From positions 11,103,001 through 11,167,000 of the forward strand of contig OX419755.1 in NCBI GenBank assembly GCA_948567375.1: a stretch of DNA of 64,000 bases. Direction: 5' to 3'. A program made the position numbers and the translations under genes. A model generated the notes under the pieces. It was not told where the DNA came from and did not search any database. It worked only from the letters and a program-made list of their open reading frames with translations. This document shows, in pieces, positions 51,662 to 62,605 of this stretch; position 1 is the stretch's first letter; each line of letters starts with the position of its first letter. The stretch is from Lunularia cruciata (lineage: Eukaryota > Streptophyta > Marchantiopsida > Lunulariales > Lunulariaceae).

Positions 51662-52672
51662 ATGGACAAGATTTATGGAGCCTCCAAAGGCCCTAGGTGT
51701 TACTTTGGTATAGTGGATACCATTGAGTTGGATGACTTCATCTAGGAGTTTGATAGTTGGTGTGATTGGCAGTAGATGCATAACTCGACTTTGTTTACAC
51801 CCTTCATGGCATGGAAGGAGTTGTTTCAACATTTAGAGGGTAGCTGATGGACAACTATCATGAGTTTAGGAAAGCTCATTTGGAGGAGATTGAGTTATGA
51901 GACAATATTGGTCTCCAAACTATGTCTCCATGACTTTAGGCTTGGTTGCCAAGAGTAGATTGGTTGTACCCACGAGTTCTAGCTCAAGTAGTGTTGGTGG
52001 AGCTAGTGGAGGTGCACTAGTTGGATATAGTGCTACCATGAGTAGAGGTACCGCTATAGGAGGTGGTTTGGTACCGCGATTTAACACCATGGTGGAGTTC
52101 TTCCCGTGTTTGAGGTAGAACTATGAGGGAGAGTAAACTAACAAGTTGAGGAGCTTGCAAGAGTTCCAACGGAAGGCTAGAGAGAGCTAACATGAGGCAT
52201 ACACTCGCATGAGATGGTTGATCAATTTTACTCAAGGAGTTACTGAGGCCCAAGAAGTCTAGTTTTGGTGTAGGATATTGGACAATGAGATGCAATGTAG
52301 CATTTGTGATGCTACGTTGTTACAAGCTACTTTGCCTGATTTTGCAGTGGTCTTTGGTTTGGCTAAGCGTATTGAGCTCAACATGGTGAAGGAGAGAGTG
52401 GTGACATTTGAATTTGGTAGAGAGACCTCATCCATAGTTGTTACTTCTTCTAAAGTACAGCAAAGTGCACCACGCCTAGTTGGTTTTTTAGGATAGGTTG
52501 GACAGTCCAAATCCTATGGAGCAAGTGGAGGGCATACTGCAGTAAGACCTTTACCCTCATTTTTGGGTCAACAGCAGCCAATGAGTAGTGGTGTTGCTTG
52601 TTGGACTTGTGGTGGACCTCACCATAGGAGAGAGTGTACTCAAGGCAATGGACCTGATACCTCTGGTGCATC
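51662..52672 (+). pseudogene. Family 3 gag, copy b
   Basis: Begins MDKIYGASKGPRCYFGIVDT at 51,662; then MAWKELFQHLEG and RQYWSPNYVSMTLGLVAKS after a frameshift near 51,850. A Ser/Gly-rich linker and a zinc-knuckle-like CWTCGGPHHRREC at about 52,596-52,634 follow. TAG stops replace likely Gln codons. The typical gag layout supports family 3 as a retrovirus-like element rather than a cellular gene. Confidence 0.75.
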
Positions 52673-52962
52673 ACAACCAAATATTTGACATGGATTGTGA
52701 GCCTTGGCTTGGCAGAGTAGCATAGGATGCGCCTAATAGGCATCACCCCTTGGACGCTTGTGAGCCTTATGCTTATTGTGACAATTTAGGCACATGTTAG
52801 GGGCAATGAACTGAGTGGACATGGTATTCTTGGGATGCATTTAGTGGCTACTAGGGAGAGTGGTCTACTTGGAGTCCATCCAAGTGAGCGTGTTCTACTT
52901 GGATTACACCCTTGGTCTACTTGGGATGCAGGTAGAGGATGTATGGAGCTTGCAGCCAGATC

Positions 52963-53653
52963 TATAACATCCATTTGTGCATGTGTGTGGTATTGTGATA
53001 TTTATCTTGTTATTACAAGTACTTGAGAGATATTATTTATATAGAGATAAAGGATGGTTCTACATTAGTCATGATTAGGTAAAGTTAGTCATAGCTAAGA
53101 TAGAGTGGACCTCACTTTAGAGGAAGTGGAAAAGATGAGCACCACAATTTTGAATTCTAGTGTGTTGACTTGGTATTATTCCTAGGTGTTTGGCTTTGAG
53201 GAAAGAGTTGAGAACTCTTAGGTCCGCAAGCCTTTTTGTTTTGGATTCTTCTATAGTCCAAGGATAGCCTATGTGAAGGAATCTTTGACTTAGTGGTTGG
53301 ATCAAGATAAGATCACATGCTTAGTAGAATATGCCCATGTGGATGGATATTCCTTTATACTTTTTGACTTTACTTGACTTTTAGCTTAGTAACTTGAGTT
53401 ACTCTAGTTATTAGTAACTTTGGTGTGTAACTATTTCACAAGTATATAAACAAGGGGTGAGGAAGTACTTATCATCCTTTCATTTGCAATTATCTCTTTC
53501 TCATTGAATTCTCTAGTGAACAATGTCTTGAGTCTTGGAGTGGTAGCCTTAGAGATGTATGATGGAGTTGAGGTCCCTAGCCTTCTTAGTCTATGGTGCG
53601 CTACCATAATAGCCATCAGAGGTTCATCCGGAGTGAGAGACAGGCCGGCTCAC
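52963..53653 (+). mobile_element. Solo-LTR-like insertion in family 3 copy b
   Basis: 691 bp absent from the matching place in copy a and flanked by AGATC (52,958-52,962 and 53,654-53,658). It has a TATA-like AGTATATAAACA near 53,440 followed by a pyrimidine-rich stretch, as in an LTR promoter. Ends are not canonical TG...CA. Family unknown. Confidence 0.65.
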
Positions 53654-53744
53654 AGATCAAAGGGAGTTTTTCATATAGAGGTTGGGACCTCTAGTAGTTG
53701 GGGGCATGATATTATTGCTCCCGAGGGGCCAATGTAGCATCCAG

Positions 53745-55320
53745 TCAGTATGTCTTCCACTACTACTATAGTTATAGAGGATACTTGGGAGCCAAATCTT
53801 GGACCCAAGCTTATAGGAGAAGAAAGACAGGGGTGTGGAGGTTCTTGAGGAGCTACACAAGTTTTTTTGCCTTTAGTATGAAGGATTAGGGTGCTTTGAA
53901 AGGACTTGGTATACGGATTGAGTTGACTAGCAATACGCTAGTTTTCTGACATCCTTATTGCTATAGTGATATGGAGAGCACATTGATTTAGAGCCAAAGT
54001 AGAGACCTTTTTGAGGTTGGTTTGGTGGAGATCTCACATGGAGAGTATGTATCTGCTACAATGATGCCAACCAAGAAGGATATGCATGGCAACTACATAG
54101 ATAAGTGGATATGTCGAGATTACCGTCCTATCAACCGACAGACTAGGGCTGATTGGTATGCTATGCCTACACCGGAGGAGTTTTTGATGCGATTGGACAT
54201 GCAAAAGTCGTTAGTACTTTGGACCTTTGATTAGGATATCATTTGTTGCCAATTAGAGAGGAGGACAAGTCCAAGACAACATTCTGGGCTATTGATCCTC
54301 ACGGTAAGGATGTGTTATATCAGTGGTAGTTCTTACTATTTGGGTTAAAGAACGCTCCTTCCAATTTGGAGGATCATGGATTGGATTTTACTTGGTGCTA
54401 TAATGATGACATTTTGGTCATTTTGGTCATTTTGGCACTATTCTGGAGGAGCATGAGAGACAGTTGTTGGAGGTGTTTGAGAGGTTGAGATCTCATGGAC
54501 TCAAATTAAATATTGGGAAGTGTATGTTCTTCCATGAGCAGGTTGAGTATTTGGGTCACACTATCTATTCTGGAGGACTTCGTGCTCAACAAACCAAGGT
54601 GGAGGCTAGTGCATGTATTCCTTGGCCTACAGATGTGAGCAGAGTGTGAGCATTCCTTGGGTTGAAAAAATTTTATTGCTATTATGTTAGAGGATTTAGT
54701 GCCATTGCCAAGGCCTTCACAAAAGCTGACCAAGTTTACACAAGAGTGGTGTTGGAGAGATGAGCAAGAGAGAGCTTTTGTAGAGCTCAAAGAGAGGTTG
54801 ATATCTGCTCCTATTTTGAGGAGACCAATCAAAGGATGACCATTTTAGGTTCATACTAATTGGAGTATGTTGGGTCTTGGTGCAATGTTCACCCAACATG
54901 ATGATGAGGGGAAGGAGTTTGTGGTGGCCTATGCTAGTTGCTCCAACAATTCAGTGTAGGCAAAGTATAGTTCATATGAGAGAAAGTGCTTGGCAGCAAT
55001 TTGGGCAATATCACATTTTTTATGTTACCTATTTGGTAACCCCTTCACTCTGATCATTGATCATTAGCCACTGAAGTGGTTGATGGAGTCTGATAACCTT
55101 TCAGTGAAGCTTGCATGATGGGCTTTGATTTTACAAGAGTATAATTTCATGGTTGTTCACAAACCTGGAGTGGTGAACCGGGATGCAAGATCAATCAGAG
55201 CACATTGGCATGGTGAGACAGATAAGGAGATGGTGCCAAGTTGGCATGCATCGGCCTTTTTGTGTATATTTTCTAAGGCTTTGGTGGTATCTCTCTCAAT
55301 GCATATAGGAGGAGTTATTG
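53745..55320 (+). pseudogene. Family 3 reverse transcriptase and RNase H, copy b
   Basis: RT: EISHGEYVSATMMPTKKD and CRDYRPINRQTRADWYAM (54,022-54,180), KLNIGKCMFFHEQVEYLGHT (about 54,505), the VEASACIPWPTDVSRV connection (54,600); catalytic YxDD decayed to YNDD near 54,400. RNase H follows (FVVAYASCSNN-like at about 54,920; ILQEYNFMVVHKPGVVNRDA at 55,128). Interrupted by stops and frameshifts. Confidence 0.82.
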
Positions 55321-55369
55321 AGGTCACAGATCTAGAGAGTAAAGATATTGGTAGAATTCAGTGAGACAT

Positions 55370-56395
55370 TCATGATGACGTCTTGGTGATGGACTATCTT
55401 TGCACTAGTGTTGTGGGTGGCACACTTGGGGCCAAGGAGAGAGACTGTGTCCTTCAGCAAGCCAAATGATTCTGATTAGAGAGCAGACACTTTTTGCATG
55501 TATGGGAGGATGGTAGAGTGAGAGTAGTACCACTTCCATCTCAAAGACTATAGTTGGTCTATCATGCTCATGAGGAGCTAGGACATTTTGGAGTAAAGCA
55601 TACACATAGCTTACTCTAGAGTCATTATTGGTGGCATGGTGTGCAAACCAAGTTGTTGCCATATGTGTGGTTTTTGATAGAGTTAGAGCATCATTCAATG
55701 CTCCTACGCTATAGTTACACCCATTACTTATCATGGGATTGGATTACCATTGGAGTTTGGACTTTGTTGGACCTTTACTATTGATTGTGAGATATCATCA
55801 GTATGTTTTGGTGATTGTGGAGCACTTCTCCAAGTGGATTGAGTTGGTGGCACTTCTTGACAAGTCTAGTGAAGGGACAACTTACTCGTTCTTGGATTAT
55901 TGAGTTCTTAGTCATTTTGGTGCACCAATTGAGGTTTTGATTGATGAAGGTACAGAGTTCTTGGGAGAGTTTCATGTCTTGTGTGACATGGCTTTGATTG
56001 ATCATTGTACTACATCCCGAGATCACCGTTAGGCAGATGGCTTAGCAAAGAGAGTGGTTCAAATGGTGAAGGCAAGATTGCAAAACTATGGTTTGCAAAA
56101 AGACCACTTGGGAAATTAGGATCTCCAATTACCTTGGTTGGCCATGTGCTATCGGTTCAACTTGCAAACCTCCTTAGCATCCTTCTCTCCTTACTTCCTA
56201 CTCTATGGACGAAATCAAGATTTACCTGCAGCCATTCATCAAGATGCTACTGTAGTTTTGGACTTGGATGATCTAGATGTATGGATGAGCGCATGCTCTC
56301 ACTGGACAAAGACCTTTCAGAGAATGATGTCGATTGCCTTTGAGAACTTGGTGATTTCTCAACATAAAGATACCTTATGCTATGCTACTATTTAA
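55370..56395 (+). pseudogene. Family 3 integrase, copy b
   Basis: Zinc-binding region remnants near 55,560-55,700; core with GAPIEVLIDEGTEFLGEF (about 55,920) containing the second catalytic Asp. The third catalytic residue is lost: the ADGLAKRVVQM block at about 56,033 has Lys where Glu is expected. C-terminal part SFSPYFLLYGRNQDLPAA (56,175-56,235) is well preserved. Confidence 0.78.
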
Positions 56396-56467
56396 GGAGG
56401 AGGTTATAGACCCTCAATCCATCAAGTTCATCCAAGAGACTATGTATATCTACAACAAACAGCACCA

Positions 56468-56800
56468 ATGACACTTGATGTTTTGACAGGCCATACTATC
56501 TTGAGAGTGTGTGAGGTTTTTCTATCTAGAGTCCTTGTATTAGAAGGACATGATGGTTTTGTGTGGAAGGATCATGTGTGCAATTGTGCGCCATGCCACC
56601 TTCCAAACATTGTTGGTACTATGGACCCAAGCTTGGCACTTGTACGTGCAGGCTTGAGGTGTATATTATGTGGCTCTTCTAATGGAGTTGCTACTATATT
56701 GGTGTGTGATAGTTGTTTTAGAGGATGGCATATGGCATGTATGACTCCTCCCCTCACGGTGGTTCCTCAAGGACAGTGGTTATGTCCTAGATGTACTTGA
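56468..56800 (+). pseudogene. Family 3 Pol C-terminus with intact PHD finger, copy b
   Basis: An uninterrupted 110-codon tail. After a GPY-like beta region (LTGHTILRVCEVFLSRVLVL) and an HVCNCAPCHLPN block, a complete PHD zinc finger spans 56,660-56,797: CILC, CDSC, WHMAC, PPL..VP.GQW and CPRC give the Cys4-His-Cys3 ligand set in the right spacing. PHD fingers commonly read histone H3 tails. Here it takes the position of the chromodomain in chromoviruses. Function in target choice is inference. The frame opens downstream of an integrase stop. Confidence 0.85.
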
Positions 56801-57182
56801 CCTATAGCTAGTTCATTCTTTATATGGTATAGATTGCAGACATGCGACTAACGATGGGGCTCCATAGCACCTGGCCTTTTGATCTTTGCCCATCATAGGG
56901 TATACCATATACTTGGAGTAGATGGCTATTTGGAGTTAGAGGGACCTAACAGGCAGCTAGGGAGGCAATTGTGGCACTTTAGAGTCTATGTATGACTTGT
57001 GTGTGAGTTGTGCTTCTATAGTGTATGTAGTTGATAGTGATGTATGTTGTGTAGCAATGTATATATGCAAAACATAAGTATATATTCATTATGATTTCTT
57101 AGTGATGGAACATGATTGCATTGCTATTGTGGCTGATACAGTTGATGCCAAGGAGAAATATTATGTCCTTCAACAAGCTAGG

Positions 57183-57929
57183 TGTAATGCCAATGCCAAT
57201 AGCTAAACATATCATCTAGAGTTGAAAATTGGCTAAGTAACATCTAGAAGGATGTTATGTGTGATGGACTAGGTAGATCAGATAGAGGTGTCACCAAAAG
57301 AGTACTTCTACAAATAGAGAAAGAGCCAAAAATAGCTTGAGTTTGTAATACCAAAAGCTAGACATATTATCTAAAGGTGGAAATTAGCTTGGTAACATCT
57401 AAAAGGATGTTATGCATGATAGGCTAGTTAGTTTAGATAGAAGTGTTTCCAAAAGAGGACTTCTACTAATATTGCAATAGCTAAAAATAGCCAAGAAACT
57501 TCAAAGCCAATTTCAAAGGTCTAAAAGGATCAATTAGGCCTCAAAAATGTGCTAATTCACTCTCCCCTTAAATTTAGAAAGGCTAGCCTTTCCCTCCTTC
57601 CAGATTTTTCTCATCGAGAGCTTTCCAATGGTACCTCATCCACACAATTTGGAGATTCTTATAGGGAGATTCCCTAAAGATTCCCTCCAATCAAAGATGG
57701 TTTGACCAACAATATAGGATCAAAATTGTCATGTCACCAATCTAAGGGTAAATTTTGCTTACAGGTCACCAATCTATGTATCTGATCCAAGGGTGGAGCT
57801 TCCTTTGGAGGAGTCCACTTTGCTATATAATAATCAAGGTGCTCCTTTGGGGCATCAAAGGTTGAGTGTGAAATTGTGTGTTTCTTATTTTTTGTTTCTA
57901 TTTAGGTCTCCTATCCTTGGAAGATTAAG
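57183..57929 (+). mobile_element. Family 2 solo LTR in family 3 copy c
   Basis: TGTAATGCCAATGCC...GGAAGATTAAG with flanks CTAGG and CTATG (4 of 5 match). It carries the family's internal tandem duplication (second start near 57,346). Copy b shows the uninterrupted integrase at about 55,455. Confidence 0.85.
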
Positions 57930-59050
57930 CTATGTGATTTAGATTGGAAGGCAAACATCTTCTTTAGGTATGGAAGGATGGTAGAGTGTGAGTAATACTC
58001 CTTCTATCTCAAAGATCATAGTAGTTTGACATGCTCATGAGGAACTAGGATATTTTGGAGTAAGTGGATATATAGCTTACTCTAGAGTCATAATTAGTGG
58101 TATCATATGCAGATTAGTGTACATAGTTTCTTGCTAGATGTGTGGTTTGTGACCAAATCAGATCATTGCTCAATGCTCACATGCCATAGTTACCCACTAT
58201 ATATCATAGGATTGGGTTACCATTGAAGTTAGGACTTTACTAGAAGTTAATTATTGATTATTAGACATCATTGGTATTTTTTGGTCATGGTGGACCATTT
58301 TACCAAGTGGATTTAGTTGGTACCACTCTTGATAAGTGTAGTGAAAGAAAAACTTACTTGTTATTGGATTGGGCTCTTAGTCATTTTGATGCACCAATTG
58401 ATGTATATATTGATCAAGGTATAGAATTCTTAGGAGAGTTTTAGATCTTGTGTGACAAGGGCGTTGGTTATCATTGTACTACTTCCAAAGCTCACCTCAA
58501 GCAAGATGGTTAGTAGAGAGAGTGGTTCAAAGATGAAGAGAAGATTGTATAAGTATGGTTTGTAGAGAGGCCACATGGGAGATTCCATTCTCCCAAGTTG
58601 GCCATGGGATATTGGTTTAGCCTGCATGCTTCTTCTCCAATATGCTTGTTTTAAAAACTCTTTTTATTTACCTTTCTTCTTGGCTGCTTGGCCAATTGTA
58701 GGTATTTGGTTTATTTCTTTATATATTAACATTATGGATTTCAACTTAAATGGTTTAACTTTAACCGATCTATAGTTAGCATCTTTTTTGCCTTACATTC
58801 TACCCTATGGATAAGATCTAGATTTACTTGTAGCTTTTTTCCATGATGCTACTATATTTTTGGACTTGGATGATCTAGACATATAGGAGAGTGCATGTTC
58901 TCAATGTGTAGAGATCTTTTGGAGAGTGATGCCAATCCTCTTTGAGAACTTAACAATTGCTCGACCAGGGATACCTTATGTTATGCTTCTATTCACTAAG
59001 GAGGTTATAGATCTTCAATATGTTGATTTCATCCAAGTGGTTATGTATTT
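57930..59050 (+). pseudogene. Family 3 integrase, copy c
   Basis: Aligns with copy b from about 55,480 to 56,430, with stops throughout. The GAPIEVLIDEG block of copy b appears here as APIDVYIDQG near 58,390. No long open frame. Confidence 0.7.
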
Positions 59051-59080
59051 TTATAATAGATTACACCAATAAGACTTTAC

Positions 59081-59920
59081 GTGACTATACATAGCACTAT
59101 CTTGAGAATGCATGAAGTTTTTCCTCTCAAAGTTCTCACATTGGAAGGACATGATGGTGTTTTTTGGAGAAATTATGTGTGCAATTGTGCACCATGTCAC
59201 CTCCCAAAAATTAATGGCACTATGGTCCCAAGCTTGGTAGTTGTACTTGCAAGCTTTTGGTTTATGATATGTGGCTTTTCTAATGGAGCTACTACTATGT
59301 TTGTAAAAGATTGCAGAAAGAAAGAGAAAATAAATATCAGAGTGAAAGATCACATAGGGACTCTTGAAGGAGAGAAACTCTAAATTCTTAGCATGAGCTT
59401 GGGCTTTGGTATTTATAGGGAACATACAAGGCTCTTGAGAAGTTTCTTAGGAAGCTTCTTGAAATTTGTATTCGTAGAGTTCAAACTAAGCTAACCAAGA
59501 AGTCTCTTGAGAAGCTTCTTGAGAAGCTTCCTTCTAGAAGCCACCTACTTGGCATGCAAGCTAAGCTATTTGGGAAAGTTCCCAAAAAGTTTCACCTAGA
59601 AGCCATCTACTTGGCATGCAAACTAAGCTAGTTAGGAAGCTTCCTAAGAAACTTCCTCTTGGAGTTGCCACTTGCCATACATGTTACCCTATACTTAAAA
59701 GGTACCAAGAAGCTTCCTTGATGCTTCTAGAATATTCTTATAATTTTTGGCTAATTGGGCCTATTTTCTACTTTGTTAGTCTTGACAAACTCATTTGTAA
59801 ACTCCATATTGTTACAATGTAAGTGTATAATTGTTGTTTGAGAGGATGGCATATAGCATGTTTGATTCCTCTCCTTGTGATGGTTACTCAAAGACAATGG
59901 TTATGTACTTGACCTATAGT
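59081..59920 (+). pseudogene. Family 3 PHD-finger region, copy c, split by a solo LTR
   Basis: 59,081-59,301 aligns with the HVCNCAPCHLPN and pre-PHD region of copy b (here YVCNCAPCHLPKINGTM). The first zinc-ligand Cys has become Phe (FMICG). The second half (RGWH onward) resumes at 59,817 after the inserted LTR. Confidence 0.75.
59302..59816 (-). mobile_element. Family 1 solo LTR inserted in a PHD-finger sequence
   Basis: On the minus strand it begins TGTAACAATATGG and ends TCTTTTACA, as in other family 1 LTRs, with many GAAGCTTC palindromes and a CTATAAATACC TATA box. The flanks ATGTT and ATGTA give a near-perfect target duplication, and copy b provides the empty site. Confidence 0.92.
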
Positions 59921-60725
59921 TAGTTCACTCCTTAAGTGGTATAGATTGTAGAAAAGAAACTTACAATGGGGCTCAATAGCACCCGGCCTCTTGATGTTTG
60001 CCAACCATAGCGCATATCACATACTTGGAGTACATAATTGTTTGAAGTGAGAGTAGTCTAACTGCCAGCTATGAGGCAATGGTAAGTGTTTGGAGTTTTT
60101 GTGTGACTTTTATATGATTAATACCTCTATTTTGTATGATGTTGACAATGATGTATGTTGGATAGTGATGTATATACAACTATCACATTTGCAATGCCAA
60201 AGCTAGTTTGCTCATATATTGAAGTGTTAGTCTTAGCAGTCATAACTATACTAGTAATTGCTCAAAGATTATTTAGTAGCATCTAGATTTTGTGTTAAGG
60301 CTATGGATCCCACTATTAGAGCTACCATTAGTTACACTATTCTCTCCATCAATAAGGCCATCGGATGCAACATTAGGGTTAGATTCTTAGCCACTCTAGA
60401 GGGATATACTTTTGAAGTGCTACTATAGAGAGCTCACTTTGATGTTGAGCCTTTGAGCTTTTGGTTTTGGTGGAGAAATACTGGCAAATGTCACCTAGAG
60501 TCTCTTAGCTAGAGTGGGTGTGGCTAAATAGTGTAATCAAAGCACATTGTTGGTAGTATATTGAGTTGAGTGTTTAATTTCTAATTTGAGCAGAGTATAA
60601 GATTGACTTATTAATTGTGGATCTTTGAAGCTCTTGTGTGTCTTCTATATGAGTTGTGCTTTAATAGTGTATATGATGTTGACAGTGATGTATGTTGGGT
60701 AGCAATGTATATATGTACAACACCC

Positions 60726-61117
60726 AAGTGACTTAATGATTATCTTCTACACTTTCCTATTTTGATTTGTCTTCTTCAACATAATGCCCATTGATGTCTA
60801 GCATGAAGGTGAGGGTGAATCAAAAATATATAATTTTTAGCTACATAAACACTTGCTCACTCAATCTCTCAAGCTTTTCAATCATTCCTTGCCAAAGATG
60901 TGGAAATTCTTATGCATCTAATACTTGCACTTGTCTAGTTTTGAAAATGTGAAAATTAATAAACTAAGTCTTGGTTTTCAAATTTTAGTCCGGTCATTAC
61001 TAGATTTTGGTTGATGCACCATGTGTGAGCAATTGCAACCCACACATGTGAGTGCTTTGGTACAACCAAATGGTTAATAATTATAGTTCTTGGTTTAGGT
61101 GGTAGAACCTTCAAGCC
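60726..61117. other. AT-rich segment, nothing identified
   Basis: No open frame or repeat relation recognised. Confidence 0.4.
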
Positions 61118-61147
61118 ATGGAGTTCTATTTAGGACTGATTTGCTTC

Positions 61148-61300
61148 CAAGCCAAAGGTTTCCTATGCCAAAGGGTTCCAAAGCCAAAGTTCTTGGTAGA
61201 CCAAGGCTTGGCAATGCCAACAAATTATGGCACTGAAGATCTTCCATGCCAAAGGCCTTCCTTGCCAAAGGTTTGTATAGCCAAAGGTCTTCTTTGGAGC
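61148..61300. repeat. Degenerate minisatellite built on GCCAAAGG
   Basis: At least six copies of (T)GCCAAAG(G) at irregular 10-30-bp spacing, with CTTCC/TTCC between. The overlapping open frames are explained by the repeat. Confidence 0.6.
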
Positions 61301-61433
61301 GGACTCTCCTTCATGTCCAACCTCTTTGGGGTTATTCCTTCTGCACTCTCCCTTCTTCAGCTTTATTTTTGTGTGTTCTCCTTTTATGCCATAGGCTAAT
61401 GGTGTAAAACCATCTTGTAACCTCATGAAGCTT

Positions 61434-62480
61434 TTAACTCATCATATCTTTAAGAAAACAAGATGAAATGAAAAAATTTGTATTTTGTGAAAAGGTGGAG
61501 CGCCATAATGATTGCTCTTGGTAAACTCCCATCGAATCATGTTTTATATATTTATATATACTTAAATTAAAAAAATTATTTAACTTTAATAACATAAATG
61601 TTAGTTCACATCCAAAACAGCAATCAGTTCTCTTAGTGAGATATAATCCATCCAAGAAAAATTCAATTAGGTGTACACTATTTGTGAACTCTAAATATAG
61701 TATTGCTATAATAGCAAATTTAGAAGCATCAAATTCATACAAAAATATAAATTGAGATTTTATAATTACATGATTAGACAAGTTTAGATGCAATTGTGTA
61801 ATTTAACAGGTTCACACCAAGTCTTAAAATTTTTAATGAAACTTGTTACTATTTGCACTCAATTGTTACATCCTTCTACAAATTTGGTGAGTGTTTCCAA
61901 AATATATGTAGTAATGCATGAAGAATCATGAAAGGCTACCAACCCATTTAATCCTGAAATTCTCAAACATCTCTACAACTTGGCTAGTCCATGACAGCCT
62001 TAATCCTTTCCTCTTGCACCTTGATCCCTTTGACTAGAGCATTTTGACCTAAGAATGTGACCTATATCTTTCTAGAACTTGTATGTTTTCTGACTACAAA
62101 AGAACTTTCATTTGCATAAAATTGTAAATTTTTTTAAATATGAGCATCTTTTCCCTTTATATCTTACTATAAATCAAGATATCATCTAAACATATCAACA
62201 CAAATTTATCTCCATACATTTTATCCAAAAATATTAATGTAGCACTGGTGAGACTAGAGGGAAAGCCATCCATTCAAACTATCCATACCTTGCACAAGAT
62301 GTTATCTTGAACACATATGAGATGCATTTTCCAATATCCGTTATCATCCTCAAACTTTGTGAATAATTTTACTCTACTCATAAATCAAATAAAAAAATGA
62401 TTATTTATTATTTTTTCCTTCAATATATGATTATTAATCAAAAATTAAAGACTACACTCCTTGTTGGGAACAAATAACAC
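61434..62480 (-). pseudogene. Very decayed gypsy reverse transcriptase/RNase H remnant
   Basis: On the minus strand, RT-like GYWKMHL (about 62,330) and DKFVLICLDDI (about 62,175-62,210) lie upstream of an RNase H-like YEFDASKFAIIAIL (about 61,700-61,740), in normal Pol order. Nearly every other position is frameshifted. It is unlike the three families above and probably an older lineage. Confidence 0.6.
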
Positions 62481-62605
62481 AAGCTTTGTGAAGAATTTTA
62501 CTCTACTCATAAATGAAATAAAAAAATGATTTTTTTTTCCTTCAATATATGGTGATTAATCAAAAATTAAAGACTACACTCCTTGTTTAGAACAAATAAC
62601 ACAAG
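62355..62605. repeat. Two tandem copies of a 115-130-bp unit
   Basis: The block containing ATTTTACTCTACTCATAAAT, then CTTCAATATATG and AAATTAAAGACTACACTCCTTG, occurs twice in a row with short internal length differences. Confidence 0.85.

Larger units (their letters stand above)
49700..57085 (+). mobile_element. Family 3 element, copy b
   Basis: LTR/leader-like sequence at about 49,700-51,250, gag 51,662-52,672, a deletion junction near 52,675, a solo-LTR-like insertion at 52,963-53,653, RT/RNase H 53,745-55,320, integrase 55,370-56,395, PHD region to 56,800 and a 3' tail to about 57,085, where it abuts copy c. End points approximate because neither LTR boundary is crisp. Confidence 0.75.
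57086..60725 (+). mobile_element. Family 3 element, copy c (integrase to 3' LTR)
   Basis: Starts inside integrase (57,086-57,182 aligns with about 55,370-55,455), resumes after a family 2 solo LTR at 57,930, continues through integrase, the PHD region (split by a solo LTR) and a 3' tail, into LTR-like sequence from about 60,170 to 60,630. A further piece of the 3' tail recurs at about 60,640-60,725. Highly decayed. Confidence 0.75.

Noticed and set aside
61118-61426. Two overlapping open frames of about 90 codons on opposite strands
   Set aside because: Explained by the GCCAAAGG minisatellite lacking stop triplets.
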